Shown: piece by piece, positions 33,581-46,724 of the stretch
Numbering within the stretch: position 1 is the first letter of the stretch
Layout: every line of letters starts with the position of its first letter
Source of the DNA: Carposina sasakii
Taxonomy: Eukaryota; Arthropoda; Insecta; Lepidoptera; Carposinidae
Length of the DNA stretch: 64,000 nt
NCBI GenBank assembly: GCA_014607495.2
Contig: CP053167.1
Span: 7,440,001-7,504,000 of the forward strand
Reading direction: 5' to 3'
Made by a program: the position numbers and the translations under genes
The notes under the pieces: generated by a model
Databases searched by the model: none
Told to the model about the DNA's origin: nothing
The model's input: the letters and a program-made list of their open reading frames with translations, nothing else

Positions 33581-33752
33581 ATGCACCTATTATGTAAAAA
33601 ACTAGTGGAAAACCTAAACCATGCGCTGACTTGACTCTGAATTGTAATCGCGATCACATGCAACTACTCCAATATTTGGTTATTTACACGATATGAAAGC
33701 ATATAGGTATACAACTTATTTGTTTAATGTAATTTTTATATGTTTCTTTCTA

Positions 33753-34006
33753 CATGGTGTAACAAAAGGGGTATGTTTAGTGAAAAGCTATGTAAATAGC
33801 TCACTAAAAGGAACCTACCCACAAAATTTCAGACTCGAAATCACATGTTTATTTCGAGGAGAATTCCGAAACAACTCAGGAACATTCATATAATCTTGAA
33901 AAGTAAACATTCGATTTCGAGTCTCAAATTTTGGAAATAGGTTCTATATAGTGGGCTATATACCTATATAGCTTTTCGATTAACATACCCTTTCTGTTAC
34001 ACCCTG
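33753..34006. mobile_element. TIR-7 fold-back MITE, copy b
   Basis: 254 bp, TA on each side. Arms 'gaaaagctatgtaaatag' and 'ctatatagcttttc' mirror each other; central 'cgaaatcacatgtttatt' mirrored by 'aaacattcgatttcg'. Confidence 0.85.
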
Positions 34007-34008
34007 TA

Positions 34009-34650
34009 TATTTCTTAAGTTACAGACCAATTATGAACTTGCATGCAATGGGTTGGTAGAGAATGCTATGCAGCATTAAGTTTACCTATGTACAGTATTT
34101 TAGTAGAATAAAGAATTTTCTCTCTATGCAATATTCTCTTTATTCAAATTTTAATTTAAACAGACAATGCAGTAAACCGAAAAAACCGCGATGAAGGTTA
34201 AACCGCGAGGCTCAATAAAGGTGGGGTCCCACTGTAATCAATTAAGCGGAAAAACCTTAACACATGACGTCCGCATTCTAAAACCAAAAGCGATTGCCAC
34301 GGGAATCCAGGCTCGGAAAATGGGGTAACAAGCCATGAGCTTTAGCGGGCGTAATAATGGAAACAGTTTTATTGCTAATGATTATCCGAAATCATATTAT
34401 TTAGGCAGTTATAATTTATGTTTCTTAGTATCTATGACACGAGATCTTAGGGATCTTAAACCTTAGTGGGACTATGTTAAAGCGCTGTAAAGTATATTAA
34501 AAAAAGTCTAATTGTTATCTACTCTGTATACAAAGGTACATTATTGAACAATTGAAATTTAAAGATTTTGGAATTTATTATAAATTTGTAAAAATATTAA
34601 AAAGTAAAACCAATAACATTACAGAAGCAAACATACTTCATTTTCTTTGT
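34009..34650. other. No gene recognised
   Basis: Nothing identified. Confidence 0.4.
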
Positions 34651-34654
34651 CATA

Positions 34655-34712
34655 AACTTTATTTGTGAAAACTTTACTGTGTGCAATAAAGCATAATAAT
34701 AATAATACTTCA
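34655..34712 (+). mobile_element. LINE-like 3' tail
   Basis: 'gaaaactttactgtgtgcaa' then AATAAAG and (TAA)n. The same tail, in miniature, is the 38-bp insertion at 49596-49633. Confidence 0.55.
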
Positions 34713-34791
34713 TTTCTAGAGGCAAGGGAAAATCGCCTTTGTTTTAAGCTGTAAGTCTATTTATTTTGTGGTTTGCCGTATCCAGTTATAA

Positions 34792-35035
34792 GACGGCCGA
34801 TTGCTGTAGTTGGTAGTGACTATACCCGCCGCTCTCGGTAGGTGCTCGCACCAAATTGATATGATGGATACCGCTGTTTGTTTCCGAGTCATGGACATTT
34901 CTTAACTCATCTATCTATTTATATACCGTTGCTTATTTCTCACGACACAAAACCTTAAGGATCTTGTGGGTCTAGCTAGATTAATTTATTGTAAAGTATG
35001 TAAGTATTTATTTATTAGAAAGCTCTAAATTAGTT
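34792..35035 (+). mobile_element. Family E SINE-like element, copy 2
   Basis: The most complete copy. The 5' part 'gattgctgtagttggtagtg' may be a decayed tRNA-like head, followed by 'ccgagtcatggacatttct' and the family 3' body. Confidence 0.55.
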
Positions 35036-37828
35036 ATCCGCTGTAAGTTTGTACCCCAGCATAAGGCGAGAGTTCCACTCGGAGCGGCAAGATTGCTTCT
35101 GGAGTGCCATTACCCAGGGCCGAAATGTGGACCTTTATTAACCCACGGTTCGTTTTACTTTTATAGAAATGTATTATTTGATGGCTCTTACAATTTGTAT
35201 GAAAGATTTAACTTGGACTCACTTGTAGCTTTCGAGTTATCGTTTTGTATTGAACGGAATGTACAAAGGTATTATTTAAACGGTTTTTCTCGATGAATTT
35301 GCTGGTAATCTCTTATGACAGATAATAAATCTAATAAGCTGGTATAAACGCGAAGGTCTAGGCTAAACAAGATGGCGATATGGAATAGATGACTTGATTT
35401 ATCGTACTGAGTAAGTATATTCTTTGTACTAAATTCTAGAATAACGTATTTATTGAACGAGGATAACCTCCTTGAAAGCATCAATCAGATGTTGGAATAC
35501 CAGAATATAACGATTTTTATAACATGGGTAAAACTTGCAATAATTTCATGTAAGCGTACATACATAATTAAATGGCACATTGACACTTATTAAAATTTCA
35601 TTATTATATGGAAAGCATATTTTAATATCTACCTATATTAACTGTAAATAAACGTAGAACTTCGTAAAATGTAATTCAATATGCCTATCAGTCAGTATTA
35701 GTTTTTGTAAAGAAGAGTACAATTCCAATAAAATTTAACTTAATAAAGATCTCTCTTTGAAATTAAAGGTTGTCGCTTTGAGTGATCGTTTCTCGTTCTC
35801 GATTTCTAAATAACTAGTATTTATTACGATTCAGCAAATATTTGAAGATTCGCTAAATTAATCGAAGTCAAAGAAGTAATTTAATATGTACAATAGATTA
35901 TAAATTTTGCAACAGTTACATTGAAATCAGAATTTACATATCGGGAAGAGGACATCCAAAATGGAAATTCCAAAAGCTGCCATAAATAGCGGTAAACATA
36001 TCATGAACATTAAAATATCCAACAAAAAAATCCTTTGCTTTGAACCTAAATACCCACTTGATTCCAATTACTTGACTTTCACCTTTTTCATGTAAAGGGC
36101 CTGAATTTCAGAAGAAGCTTGAGTGCATCTTCTGAGTGTAAGAGGACCAAATTTTAGGCCGCCATTTCTGACAATTGCTTAGACTCTCGAAAATGCTTAT
36201 GGGATAGGATTTTGCTTAAATGCTTAATCCTTTTTACTTTCCAGACTTGAAAGGGCTAATGAGAGAGTCTTATCTTAATGGTTTCTTTCATCCCTTTTAC
36301 CTTAAAGTAGTTTAATAGATCTTTTAGTGGGTTAAATTGGCCTATCCCAGTGGCCTCCTATACCTTTTAGTTTGGGTGTTTAATGGTGGAGTATGTATAG
36401 TGCACTTACTTTCAGCGAATTCTGGGTTTTTCTTTAGTTATTTAGACCATACCTTTTAAAAAATACACGAAATTATTTTTATAGCTACGAGTGCGTTTCT
36501 ATAACGCACATAAATTTTTATAACTATTTTAAGATTTATGTTAAGATACTATAACATAGAATTTAGAATTATATAAAGCCATTAACTTACGATTTCATTT
36601 AAAAAGCCATTAAAAAGTTAATAAAAAAGGTTAATCCCCGACCAATCGGCAACTTTCGAGCCTAAAATAATCTAAAATACAATAGAAAGACGAATAAGCA
36701 AATAACCAAACAATGAAAAGGACAACTTAAACAAGAGAACAAAATTTTCAAAAGGGAAAGAAACTTTCATTTTAGCTCGAGCAAATACAGCGAAATAAAT
36801 CAATGTTGTTTTTTCAATTAGCATCGTTCATCGTTACTATCATATCGATTGTCAAGTGGCAAAAAGAGCAAATTACGCTAAAGATGCAATAAAAGATTTT
36901 TTTCTGTGGTTTTCCATAAAATGCTTTGGTTCTCATACGTGTACCCGGAAATAGCGTATTGCAATAATTTCCTGTAGTTTAGCATATCAAATTATACTCT
37001 TTCCAGAATGTTCATGTACAGTAAATGCAAAATGAAATTGCCCTACCGTGATTTGGTGCAATTATTTAACTTCTAAATTTGAAGTAACTTAAAATTTTGT
37101 CCATAAATTTTGGAATTTTCTACGTACACGCTTTCGCATAAGCATAATCAGTTTATACTGCATAATCATCGCATTAAGCTATTTATTGTCACGCAAGGCG
37201 TCACTTTTAAAACCCCATTAGAGGGTTATTTGGAGCGCATAGTACACGAAATTAGTTAAATTTTATAAATTCTGTTACTCAAATTACACATCCTGAAATA
37301 GCAAACATTTATATTGTGAATATCGATATTAGTTTCCAAACAACTGTGGTAGTAATATATATAACTATAATACCACTCACAATCATTGATGGCTATATCC
37401 TGCTTCCAGGGGTTTAAGATCATCGTCTTTCCCAGAGTATCTTCATGAGGAGCTTCAGTGTCTTGCGCCAGTGTTTAGGATCTAGGTGGATAGATACATC
37501 CTGCACAGCACACGCGAGGCCGCGGTCGCGAGCAAGCTTTGACGCAAAATAACAAGCGATCAAACGTACCAATTGCTAGGTTATTCAAACACTGACGCGG
37601 TTCAATGGTTTTCGACGTTGGTAAAAATTGGTTATTATTCATGCCGAAAATAGGTTTGCCTAAAACCGGTATTGGGAAAAACAATGAACACTCGCGCTAT
37701 GGTAAAACGTATAGGTAGTTTATTTTGTAACTTGATGATCGAGATAAGGATATTTTTGAGATTTGGCAAACAAATGAGATTGAATATAGGTAATGACCTA
37801 ACATGCGACTATAAAGTATTAAAAAAGG
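35036..37828. other. Longest stretch with no recognised repeat, 2.8 kb
   Basis: No supported coding exon, RNA gene or member of the local repeat families. GC-richer only around 37495-37540 ('cacgcgaggccgcggtcgcg'). It may be old unique DNA; conservation in relatives would tell whether it is constrained. Confidence 0.4.
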
Positions 37829-37905
37829 TTAGAGCGGCTGGCACGGTTTGCAGTGGTCGTGGGTTCGATTCCCACTCGGGTGAAGAATTTTTTCCATTTC
37901 TTTAT
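37829..37905 (+). mobile_element. tRNA-like SINE family H, 5'-truncated
   Basis: Starts in the tRNA-like part ('gagcggctggcacggtttgc'), then GTGGG-TTCGATT-CCCAC and the T-rich 3' end. Closest to copy 2. Confidence 0.75.
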
Positions 37906-38616
37906 TAAATATTAAAAAAGACTAAAAGAATGTGAATTATGAAGATATGCTTAATATTAAATGAGGTATCTAGACAGGGCCTATGTTCAGCAGCTATGTA
38001 TGGCTGACTTGATGGTGATTACAATAAACTATTTGTATTTGTTACTATGGCAACATTTATCAAACGCCTGTCGAAATCAATCACATTGGAAAACAAAACG
38101 GTGTCCGACTGAATAGTTTTCCGACTGTACATCCAGGGTGTCTATCCTTTTGTTGTGTAAATATTTGATGATTTTTAAAGAGTACGTAACATTAACATTA
38201 ACAACTGCATTAAAAAATTTTTAGTTGTTTTCTCCTGAACGACTGACGGATAAACGAACGGCCAAAATCGCTTATCTTATGGCTCCTTATAGTAATTTTA
38301 CGGATCATCACCGACGACTACGGACAGACACGCAGCATACTTAACATGTCTGCATTATCACGGACGATACTCTTCCGGTGCGTCGGTGCGGACTGGTCCG
38401 CCTCCGTCCGCAATATCACGCACCGTGAAAAGCATTGGCATTAGAGACATGAAACTTGGAGGGGGTGCTTTTTGACGTAGACATCCAATAAGGATTTTCC
38501 GATATTCCCTCGGCAATGTGAAATAACGGAAATCCGAAAGTTCAAAGTAAGAACGTGAAGATGTTTAAATGTTCTTACATATTAGAATGATATTACAGGC
38601 TAGCTATATGGTTATA
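37906..38616. other. No gene recognised
   Basis: At 38300-38440 a GC-richer block with repeated CGGAC/GTCCG motifs ('ctacggacagacacgcagca', 'tgcggactggtccgcctccg') may be a decayed TIR element. At 38440-38560 a common lepidopteran-like decayed repeat is suspected. Confidence 0.35.
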
Positions 38617-38985
38617 CAGGATGATTTTTGGTCGTCAACGTTCCCGAAAACTACGGAATCTCCTCATCATAACGATCATTTTTCTCCATGGAAGCATACC
38701 TGGGAAGTATCTGGTTCCCAAGATATTAGGGTCCAAAGTTGAGTAAATAGACTGCGTTTTTCTGCATAAATGCACATAGACGCGTGTAGCAAGATTTTTT
38801 CACGAATAATTAATATCTTTCTATGAAAAAAACTGGCATAAACACTGGACTGGATAAATTTCGCTCGATCAAGTAATTTTTTTTTAAAATTTATATTATA
38901 TCGTTTCCCAGCATTTTTTTGGCATAAAGTTACTTTATTAGATGTATAGAGTACGTACCCTTCGTTAAGGGTGGCAACGAAAAAC
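38617..38985 (-). mobile_element. TIR-6 DNA element, copy c
   Basis: Reverse of copy a, nearly full length: starts CAGGATGATTTTTGGTCG after TA and ends '...gtggcaacgaaaaacc'. Confidence 0.85.
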
Positions 38986-39777
38986 CAATAAGTTTACAAT
39001 AAATACTAACCGTCTATTACCAAATTGCGCTATAATATTGTCACCACAAATTAAGTACCTAAATGCAATGCGTAATTTAATTAGTGCATTGAGCATTTTA
39101 ATTTGTTAATCTCCATATGCACTGACTATCTTATCTTCCTACTATGACATAGAGTTTAGACTCGACTACGAAGAATGAATATAAAGCTGAAACTTTACAC
39201 GTACCTACTGTGGTTTTAGCTGTGTTCGTTCGCTTAATTTTTTAAATTATCTCAATTTTGACATAAGGAAAATGTGGCGTACAGTTTTAACATTCCTTTT
39301 CCTACCAATTTCATGTATACCACTATGAATTTATGGAGAAAAGTAGGTAGATCGTTTTCATTTTATGTAATTGCTCTGCAGTTATTTAATTGGACACTTG
39401 TAGGTACTTATTCACAACAATAAAAATTGTTTAGGTATGTACAGTAAGTAAATTACTTTGAAAAGCACAATGCGATTACATAGATCTACCTACTCAATAA
39501 CTATAATCTGCAAATTTACTACACCTATTTACTAATTTAGAATCGGAAACATTTCCCATAATATAGTAAAAGCCATATTCAACGCATAGCAGCTTGTCAA
39601 ATGGAGCGAGCAAGTTCACTCGAGCGAATAGTCGCATCGACTGTATTTGCCGTGTGTGGCTCAAGCTTAAGTGTACCAAATCTGGTCATGTGCATCGTTG
39701 CAGCGTGGGAACATTTGTTGCACAACTACCTACTGCATGATGTTATACCGGAGGTAATGATTGTTAATGTTAGTATA
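38986..39777. other. No gene recognised
   Basis: A 61-codon chance ORF only. Confidence 0.4.
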
Positions 39778-40021
39778 TAGGGTGTAACAAAGGGGTATAT
39801 TAAACGAAATGCTAAAAAAATATGAAGAACCTATTCACAAAATTTGAGACTCGAAATCACATGTTTCCTTATCAAGTTTATTATGAACATCATGAGTTAT
39901 TTAGGAATTCTCTTAGTTACTATCTGGAAAGACATGTGATTCCGAATCTCTTTTGTGGGTAGGTTTAATATAGTATTCATTCATAGCATGTTGCTTAATA
40001 TGAACCTTATGTTACGCCCTG
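39778..40021. mobile_element. TIR-7 fold-back MITE, copy c, diverged
   Basis: 'gggtgtaacaaaggggtata' left and 'cttatgttacgccctg' right; central 'tgagactcgaaatcacatgt' present. The most decayed of the near-complete copies. Confidence 0.75.
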
Positions 40022-40023
40022 TA

Positions 40024-40160
40024 TACACGGAAGAGTTCCCGAAATGGGGTAGCCAGAACTGCTGGATTATGAACGAGATCCTACAGGCACGTTTTGCTTA
40101 GCGGATGATGTATAATATCTGTGACAAGTTGTTAGTGAGTTCCTTAGTCAACTCTTATAA
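40024..40160 (-). mobile_element. Family A repeat, left-truncated
   Basis: 'gttcccgaaatggggtagcc' to 'gttccttagtcaactcttat'; abuts TIR-7 copy c directly. Confidence 0.8.
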
Positions 40161-40547
40161 CAAGAATCAATCAATCAAACAATCTTAAAATCAGTGTAGT
40201 TATGGGATGTGGCATGAATTAACAAGTTTAAGGTATTTAGTTAAATATTCATTAGGACTCATTTAATTAACCTTTCAGAGTACGGCTGTACTCCATTTTC
40301 TTTATATCTGACATTGTTATTTTCATAAAGAAGTACCTAAATTGTACTACGCATTCGGAATACCTACGCCTAATATTACGCAGGGAAAAATAAGATTTTT
40401 GCACGAGTTTATATTTTTCTACGAACCTTCCATGAAGCTTATTGCTGTTTATTACGGAAGTGATGTTACTAGTCAGATTTATCGATAAAATGTTTCATAT
40501 TACGCTTTAAATAACAAAGTTAGTTGAACTTCTAGCATATTATTATT
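40161..40547. other. No gene recognised
   Basis: Nothing identified. Confidence 0.4.
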
Positions 40548-40640
40548 ATAAGCTTGCCATTGTACATGCATCTCTTCTTTAATGTTGTATGCCATATTTC
40601 TTTTTGTGTATGTGCAATAAAGAAAGAAAGAAAGATTTAT
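40548..40640 (+). mobile_element. Family K LINE 3' tail, copy 2
   Basis: Matches 10738-10828 and ends 'gcaataaag' followed by an (AAAG)n run. Confidence 0.65.
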
Positions 40641-40670
40641 TTTATAGCTGTATTACGTATTGCTATATAC

Positions 40671-40805
40671 CTAGGGAGTAACAGAAGGGGAAGAAAGAAG
40701 AAATGCTATGAAAATAGTTCAACATAGTGGACCTGTCCACAAAATCAGTAGTATAGAAATATGTCCGTCAGTCCGTCGTGTCGTAAATCTCAAATTTTGT
40801 TCTGT
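40671..40805. mobile_element. TIR-7 left half, decayed
   Basis: 'agggagtaacagaagggg' and 'gacctgtccacaaaat' follow the TIR-7 left arm; no right arm. Confidence 0.5.
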
Positions 40806-41406
40806 TAAATCCTGATGTCTTATGGTTACCTACAGTTTGTTTAAATGGACTTCATTTTGAACTTGAAGAGATTAGGTATAACTTTTAAAAAACAATATAT
40901 TCAATTAGAAATTTTACAAATTATTGAAGAGAAAATCCAGAAAATTACATCTTTCAAGATTACAGATATAATGAGTGCACAGATAAAATAAAGTACCTAT
41001 CTCCTATCAAACAATGTATCGATAACTCGAGAGAATATCGACACCGCCTCTCCCTACAGTCCGGCAATATTAGGCATTATATTCTATCTATTTACTTTTA
41101 CACCTGTTTGGGTCTTTATAGAGGGCGCTGATCCCCTGAATGTTTCCATTTAACTTTGGTAATTTGGATCTCAGGGGTAGCGGCAACCTCCTTTCTTTGT
41201 TCTAGAACCTTCGTTTTTCATTATAAAGCATTTTATGTTGATACAAAATTTGGATTACGAATTTTATCTCCCTTTTTAAAAAGGCCTTTTAATGTAATTA
41301 GTATGGGGTTTGTAATTAAGGGGTAAAATTGGGTATGGTTGTTGCGATTTTATGGGGTTTTTAATGTGTTGTTAGTTGATAATTATGGGTTATTACCCGA
41401 CTGCGC
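40806..41406. other. No gene recognised
   Basis: Nothing identified. Confidence 0.4.
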
Positions 41407-41659
41407 GTGGTGCCAGCAGAGTAGAGTTTGTACTGCCTGCCCGTGGGTATCGTACGAGGCGATTAAGGGTTTCCGGGAGGTGGACAGCAGCGCCTCCCGT
41501 ACTGACAACATAGTCCGAAAATCACACTGCGGTCACCAACCCGCCTGCCCAGCGTGATGACTATGGGCAAAACCCCCCTATGGCAGTAACCTTGTAGCGT
41601 GCCCTAGTGGAGGCCTACGTCCAGCCGTGGACTGCAATAGACTGAAGAAGAAGAAGACA
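41407..41659 (+). mobile_element. SINE family C, full length
   Basis: Flanked by the 9-bp duplication CGACTGCGC (41398-41406, 41660-41668). Starts 'gtggtgccagcagagtagag', ends 'ggactgcaatagactgaag' plus (GAA)n, a drifted form of the family's (GAT)n tail. Confidence 0.9.
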
Positions 41660-41668
41660 CGACTGCGC

Positions 41669-41984
41669 CAGAAGGAGGGTTACGTTTTTCGAGCATATGT
41701 ATGTATGTTATATGTAGAAGAAATACATATTTTTTGGCAAGCTCTATATAAACAGCTTGGTTTTTTTCTTTAAGTAAATGAGGTTATTTTATATTTAAAT
41801 ATACTTCTAAATACTGAAATACTTCCTATTATTGCTTTAGGCCTTGTTATTTTCAGCTTGTACAGTTTTCTTTTTGCTAATAGTATAAACTGTTGTTGAT
41901 ACTTATTTATAATGTCAAATCGGATATTCGGAAACCTTCCCCTTTCTTTGCATTGCTAGCTTATCGTATTTGTGACCAAGGTAG
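41669..41984. other. No gene recognised
   Basis: AT-rich spacer. Confidence 0.4.
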
Positions 41985-42060
41985 TAAGGTAGGGTGGTAT
42001 GATAGGCTTACTGTTGAAAAGTGGGTGTGTAATTTGCACACTTGTGCCCCATAAATGTAC
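41985..42060 (+). repeat. Family M dispersed repeat, copy 1
   Basis: 'gataggcttactgttgaaaa' and 'gtgtgtaatttgcacac' recur in reverse at 62297-62400. Class unknown. Confidence 0.55.
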
Positions 42061-43465
42061 GTTTAAATTCTTATCACTCTATGTATGTGTACGTATATAT
42101 ATTTCCATACGTTTGGAATTAGTAAACGCAAAACTATACTAGTAGTATACTTATTTAAAAAATGTACCTAATGCTATTGGCAAAAGAAAGCTGCACCTTT
42201 TAGATTCCCACGGTAAGCTATTCTTGTTTATATTTCTCCAAGACTGGCGGACATAAGCCGTACTCTGGTAAATGTTTTTTTTTTTATCTAAATAGATGAT
42301 TTTCAAGCATTACTTCCCTTTAAGGCCCTTCAGAATTCGCGCCAGTTCGCGGAGGTATTAAAACAGCTGCCTCATAAAGATCTTTATTCATTTTCCTTTT
42401 CAAAGTTTTTGAATAAAAAATTCGTGTTTACAACTCCAAGTTTTCATTGATGTTTATTTTAAAATAGTTTAATGATGGGCATTATTTTTGGGGTGTTTAA
42501 TTTATAAGCCGTTTGAAATGGTTGTCCCAGGAGCTTAAACTAAGTAACAATTTAAGAGCGACAGCAAGTTCGGAGTTATAGAATCGTTTTCACCAAAAGC
42601 GGTGTTCATGACGTGCATTTAACGAATACGCTGAATGAAGAATTCGATAAATTTGCGAACTTAGCCCCCTGAGATAACAATAATTATTATATTTGGTCCA
42701 CAGCTACCTGTATGATATCTGTGAACATAGCAAGATTTGGATAGACACAAGTACATATTACTTGTATGTTACTTTCCCGTAACAAAACCATGTACTGGTC
42801 ATATAACATTAGGATGCAGGACTAATTGCCAGTAGGCATCAAATAGTAATTAGATATGAAGGTCCTATCCTATCTAACTAATATTTTATTCAAACAGTTA
42901 AGATACAAGCATCTAACATCGTTTTGCAAGATTATCCAAGTTTACAACTAACTTGCAGTTCACTAGAGCCAGCAGGAATTTATTAGTTTTCTCAGTACTG
43001 TATTCAGTTATCTCACCCGCTGTGTTTTGTATGAAATTCAGCAGGATAGGATATTATTAATGCCTTCCGGAAACAAGGTGCTGCACCGTCTAGGGGTGTG
43101 TGTTTGTCGATAGAATCTGTTGATATCGATAGATGGAATACACTTTATTTTTTGTATGACTAATAATGTAATAATTTATCTTAGATACTTGTGCCCCCGA
43201 TAAAAAGGTTCTCTACTCCCGCATATTAATTTGTTTCGGCATCTCATGTTTTACTTCCTTTTGCATAATTATTAAACTCACAATAATTACTTTATATTGT
43301 CCCAAATGCACCTAGCAGTACGCATTTTTAATAGAGTATTTTCAAATTACATTCATACCTATATGGCTATGCAAAATAAAATGTGGTAGCCAAAACAGAA
43401 TATTTCCAACATTTAAATTACATTGTGTAATAATAATATAGATAATCGAACTCAGGATCTATGGC
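42061..43465. other. No gene recognised
   Basis: About 1.4 kb without a recognisable repeat or coding signal. Confidence 0.4.
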
Positions 43466-43685
43466 GAGGCACGATAGAACCATATGGTGCCACTTCTGAC
43501 CAATTTTGAGGGTATACGAGTAGTTGAGATGTACAAGTTCGGTTAGTAGTGACAGATGGTTAGCCCATCGCCTACAAAACACCAAAACCCTCTTGTCCCT
43601 CTATTGACTTGTACAGTATGCCTGGGAAGAGAAACAGCTGTAGTATTATACTTTTTTTTACTCCCAGAGCAGCATAGAAGCAAAT
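43466..43685 (-). mobile_element. SINE family B, 3'-damaged
   Basis: The 5' end is intact (on the minus strand 'cttctatgctgctctggg'), but the 3' 60 bp and the (TATG)n tail are missing; it breaks off after the 'gtggttctatcg'-equivalent. Confidence 0.8.
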
Positions 43686-44937
43686 AACTAACTGCAATAA
43701 ATAACTACAACTTCAACCAATACTACCTACATGCCCACGTAATTCATGAGCCAATATTATCAACTAAAACTCACGAACCGCAATATCGATATCGTGGAAG
43801 CAAATCACTATTATTCCAAAGCTTACTTACTGAATACCGCCTTCCGACTTGCAAGATGCACTGGGTACACAGCATTACTCAACTACACCTTTCGCACAAT
43901 TTCCTTGGCAGTCAGCTATAATAGTGTAGGTACGAGTACTTCAAATGATGCACTGTAAAGTAGATTCTAGACGCTATACGTAGCCAGTTTCGGCTAGAAT
44001 ACAGCTTCAAGCGATATTTCTAGCCATTATTCAGCGAGTTTAGATTGCTGTGAACTGTGAGATAGAAATTAACTAGATAGCCTTATGTGTAGTTTATTAG
44101 GGCTTTAGAAGATTTTCGAGCAATTTAGCTTGATTTACTTACTTATGTCTATGTGTCCCCTAGACGTGCTCTAGAGCCTTCTGGGCCTCTTTATCTCGCC
44201 CAGTTTTGAGCTTCGTGTTTTATTTTGCTCGTGGTCTACCTACTTTCTTCGCCTCTAGGCCTAGATTAATTAAATATACTAAAGCTACACACAACAGCGA
44301 TTTAAAACCATGATAGTTATTTTGTCGTCTGGGTGAAGGTCTGAGGTCTTCAGATACTTTGTGGGCGAGAAAATAAAAAAGAAAATATCTTTATTTTATG
44401 TAGCCATATTTAGTTAGAGTTTTACTTAGACACCACTTTTGTGAAGTCCATATTTTTCAGATTATATAAGGTAGTTTCTATATAAATTTTCTATATTTTG
44501 ATATAAAAAACGCAAAACTACATAATCTACTGATGCAAAGATAATACAAAGTTGCAAGTAAGTCTAAAACAAGTCTCCGACCAAACTTATACTGAAATAC
44601 AATATTTATCAATCTCTGTAAACGCTTCTGCCCTAACGGCGGACATTTTAGAAATGCCGCCATTAAACGTTATTTGGATTTCAAATTAAGAACACCTGTT
44701 GAGAGTTTCGGATCTACCCGCCGATAATTTGTTTGCATAATGTGGGTAAAGGTGTCGCCATATTGTACATAATTGTTGTCGTATTCATTCTAATTTTGTT
44801 AATGTGTTAATTTACTTTATTTTACAAAAAATCTGCATCTATTTCAATATAAGTTAGTATACAATTAGGTGGATCAATGAAGGCGTAATATTATACATTA
44901 ATACACAAATATATTTCTGAATTTAAGGTTGTCTCTG
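43686..44937. other. No gene recognised
   Basis: Two short ORFs (70 codons at 43746 plus; 61 codons at 44478 minus) without domains. Confidence 0.4.
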
Positions 44938-45080
44938 GAAAGTAAGAGTCTACTAAGGAACTTAGGGTCGTTCGTTCTTTGATCGTCACTGGTCTTTTAT
45001 ATCTAAACACGCTACATGGCTATGGGATCTCTTTTGAAATCTTGCAGTTCTGGCTAGCCTATTGGGAACACAGCCGTTAA
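44938..45080 (+). mobile_element. Family A repeat, left-truncated
   Basis: 'agtctactaaggaacttagg' to 'gggaacacagccgtt'. Confidence 0.8.
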
Positions 45081-45604
45081 TTACATATGTGTAAAAGCTT
45101 TACAGAATAAACGAGAGTCTTACATTCCCTACAACTTGTAAAATTGCGTGGTCATTGATTGTTGTACCGTTGTCGTCGTGTAACTGCCGAACTACTTAAA
45201 ATGCCTAGCCGTTTTGTAATACGGCGTGTTCAACATTAAGCCTTCGACGTGTCTATGATATTCCATGTTGCCTTATTATTGATAGATAACCATAATATCG
45301 GATAATAGAATAACATTTCCGGATACGACTCCGTACATAAGAAGATAGAGATTATACAGTGTGGTAGCACCTTAACGTTTGTTAATGTCACCCAAATTGA
45401 GTTCTTTGTACACAATTAATTTGTTTGGATTTAGAAACGTTTGTATACCTATACGTAGCGTAGGAAATCGGGCTTCATCGGCTTATGCCTAAAAATACAT
45501 TACCTACCTGTTTTACGAAATTTTCTTTGTTTAATACTTTACAGCACTTTAAGCGATCGCGTTATTTACTTTAAGTTCTTTTTCTGTATTTATATTTATA
45601 GTTT
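45081..45604. other. No gene recognised
   Basis: Nothing identified. Confidence 0.4.
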
Positions 45605-45636
45605 TTAGCTTAACATGTCCCTTTTATTACAGCGTG
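45605..45636. mobile_element. TIR-7 right-end fragment
   Basis: 'agcttaacatgtccctttta' followed by TTACAGCGTG next to TA. Confidence 0.5.
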
Positions 45637-45959
45637 TATAAGAAAAATACTGAACTACATCAATAATAATGAAATTTCTACCAAATCACATGTATGTATA
45701 GCCCTTTTCAAGGTATATGTGTCGATTTACCGGTACCTAACCCTATGTATACTGTGCCTATACATAAATAGATACCTATAGACAGTAGTTCCTGATCAAA
45801 GTGCGAACTAGTTCAATCGACGTAAGGGGATGAAAGCGCCCCTAAATGGCAATATACCGGGGTTAAGAGATTGATGGAAAAAGAAATTGGTACCCCGTTC
45901 ATTTTGTAGATACTGTGTCCTCAATCTGGGCTAATGTAATATAAAAGGTCCTTTCACAT

Positions 45960-46085
45960 AGAAAGAGGGGTAGAATTATTGTCATACAATATTGAAAAAT
46001 ACACATGTCATTTCGAGTCTCAAATTTTGAGAATTTCTCTATTTTCATAGCATTTACCTTCACATACCCTTTCTGTTACACCCTG
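45960..46085. mobile_element. TIR-7 right half
   Basis: 'cgagtctcaaattttgag' and 'cataccctttctgttacacc' CTG beside TA; left arm absent or decayed. Confidence 0.7.
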
Positions 46086-46087
46086 TA

Positions 46088-46627
46088 TAGGTACAGTCAC
46101 TACAGCTAATTTTAATATTTCTGAATTACATGATATATTATATCATTAAGTCAAATTAAAATTTATTCAGCTTCACATTCAAAACTAGATTAATGTTGCT
46201 TTTAAAATGCTCATATTTAAACATCCATAAACGAAAAAAGAGTAAAAATATTTATAATAGGTAAGTACTTAAGTAAATAGGTAGATACCTTTTTTATGCT
46301 TCAAAATCGGCACAGTTTTCAGCGAACCTGAAAAAATATACACCTTTAGTAGAAGACAAGTATAACATTAATAAATAATAAATGGAGAGAAAAAAACGGC
46401 ACTTTTTATATGTTAGGTAATCACCGCTGAAAATGACACGTCTATTATGCTTTCCTTGCTTGTATAAGGGCAAAACCACGGGGTAAAACTTAGTTCACAG
46501 CTCACAGCTCACAACTCTAAGCTAACAGACCCATGCAAGGTTAATAAAACGCCTTTCACAGCGGGATAATCAAAATTTTCACATCTCTCCGATTTTATAT
46601 CTGACCCTAAAATCATGGTAAATATGA
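46088..46627. other. No gene recognised
   Basis: Contains a small tandem 'cagctcacagctcacaactc' at about 46498-46517. Confidence 0.4.
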
Positions 46628-46705
46628 CTATAGGAACTTCTTCCAGATCCTACAGTTCAGGTTACCGCATCTTGGGAATTCAGCCATATTGTACAGGTGT
46701 GTAAT
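46628..46705 (+). mobile_element. Family A fragment (right end)
   Basis: 'agatcctacagttcaggtta' to 'gggaattcagccatattg'. Confidence 0.65.
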
Positions 46706-46724
46706 AAACACATACATACATATA

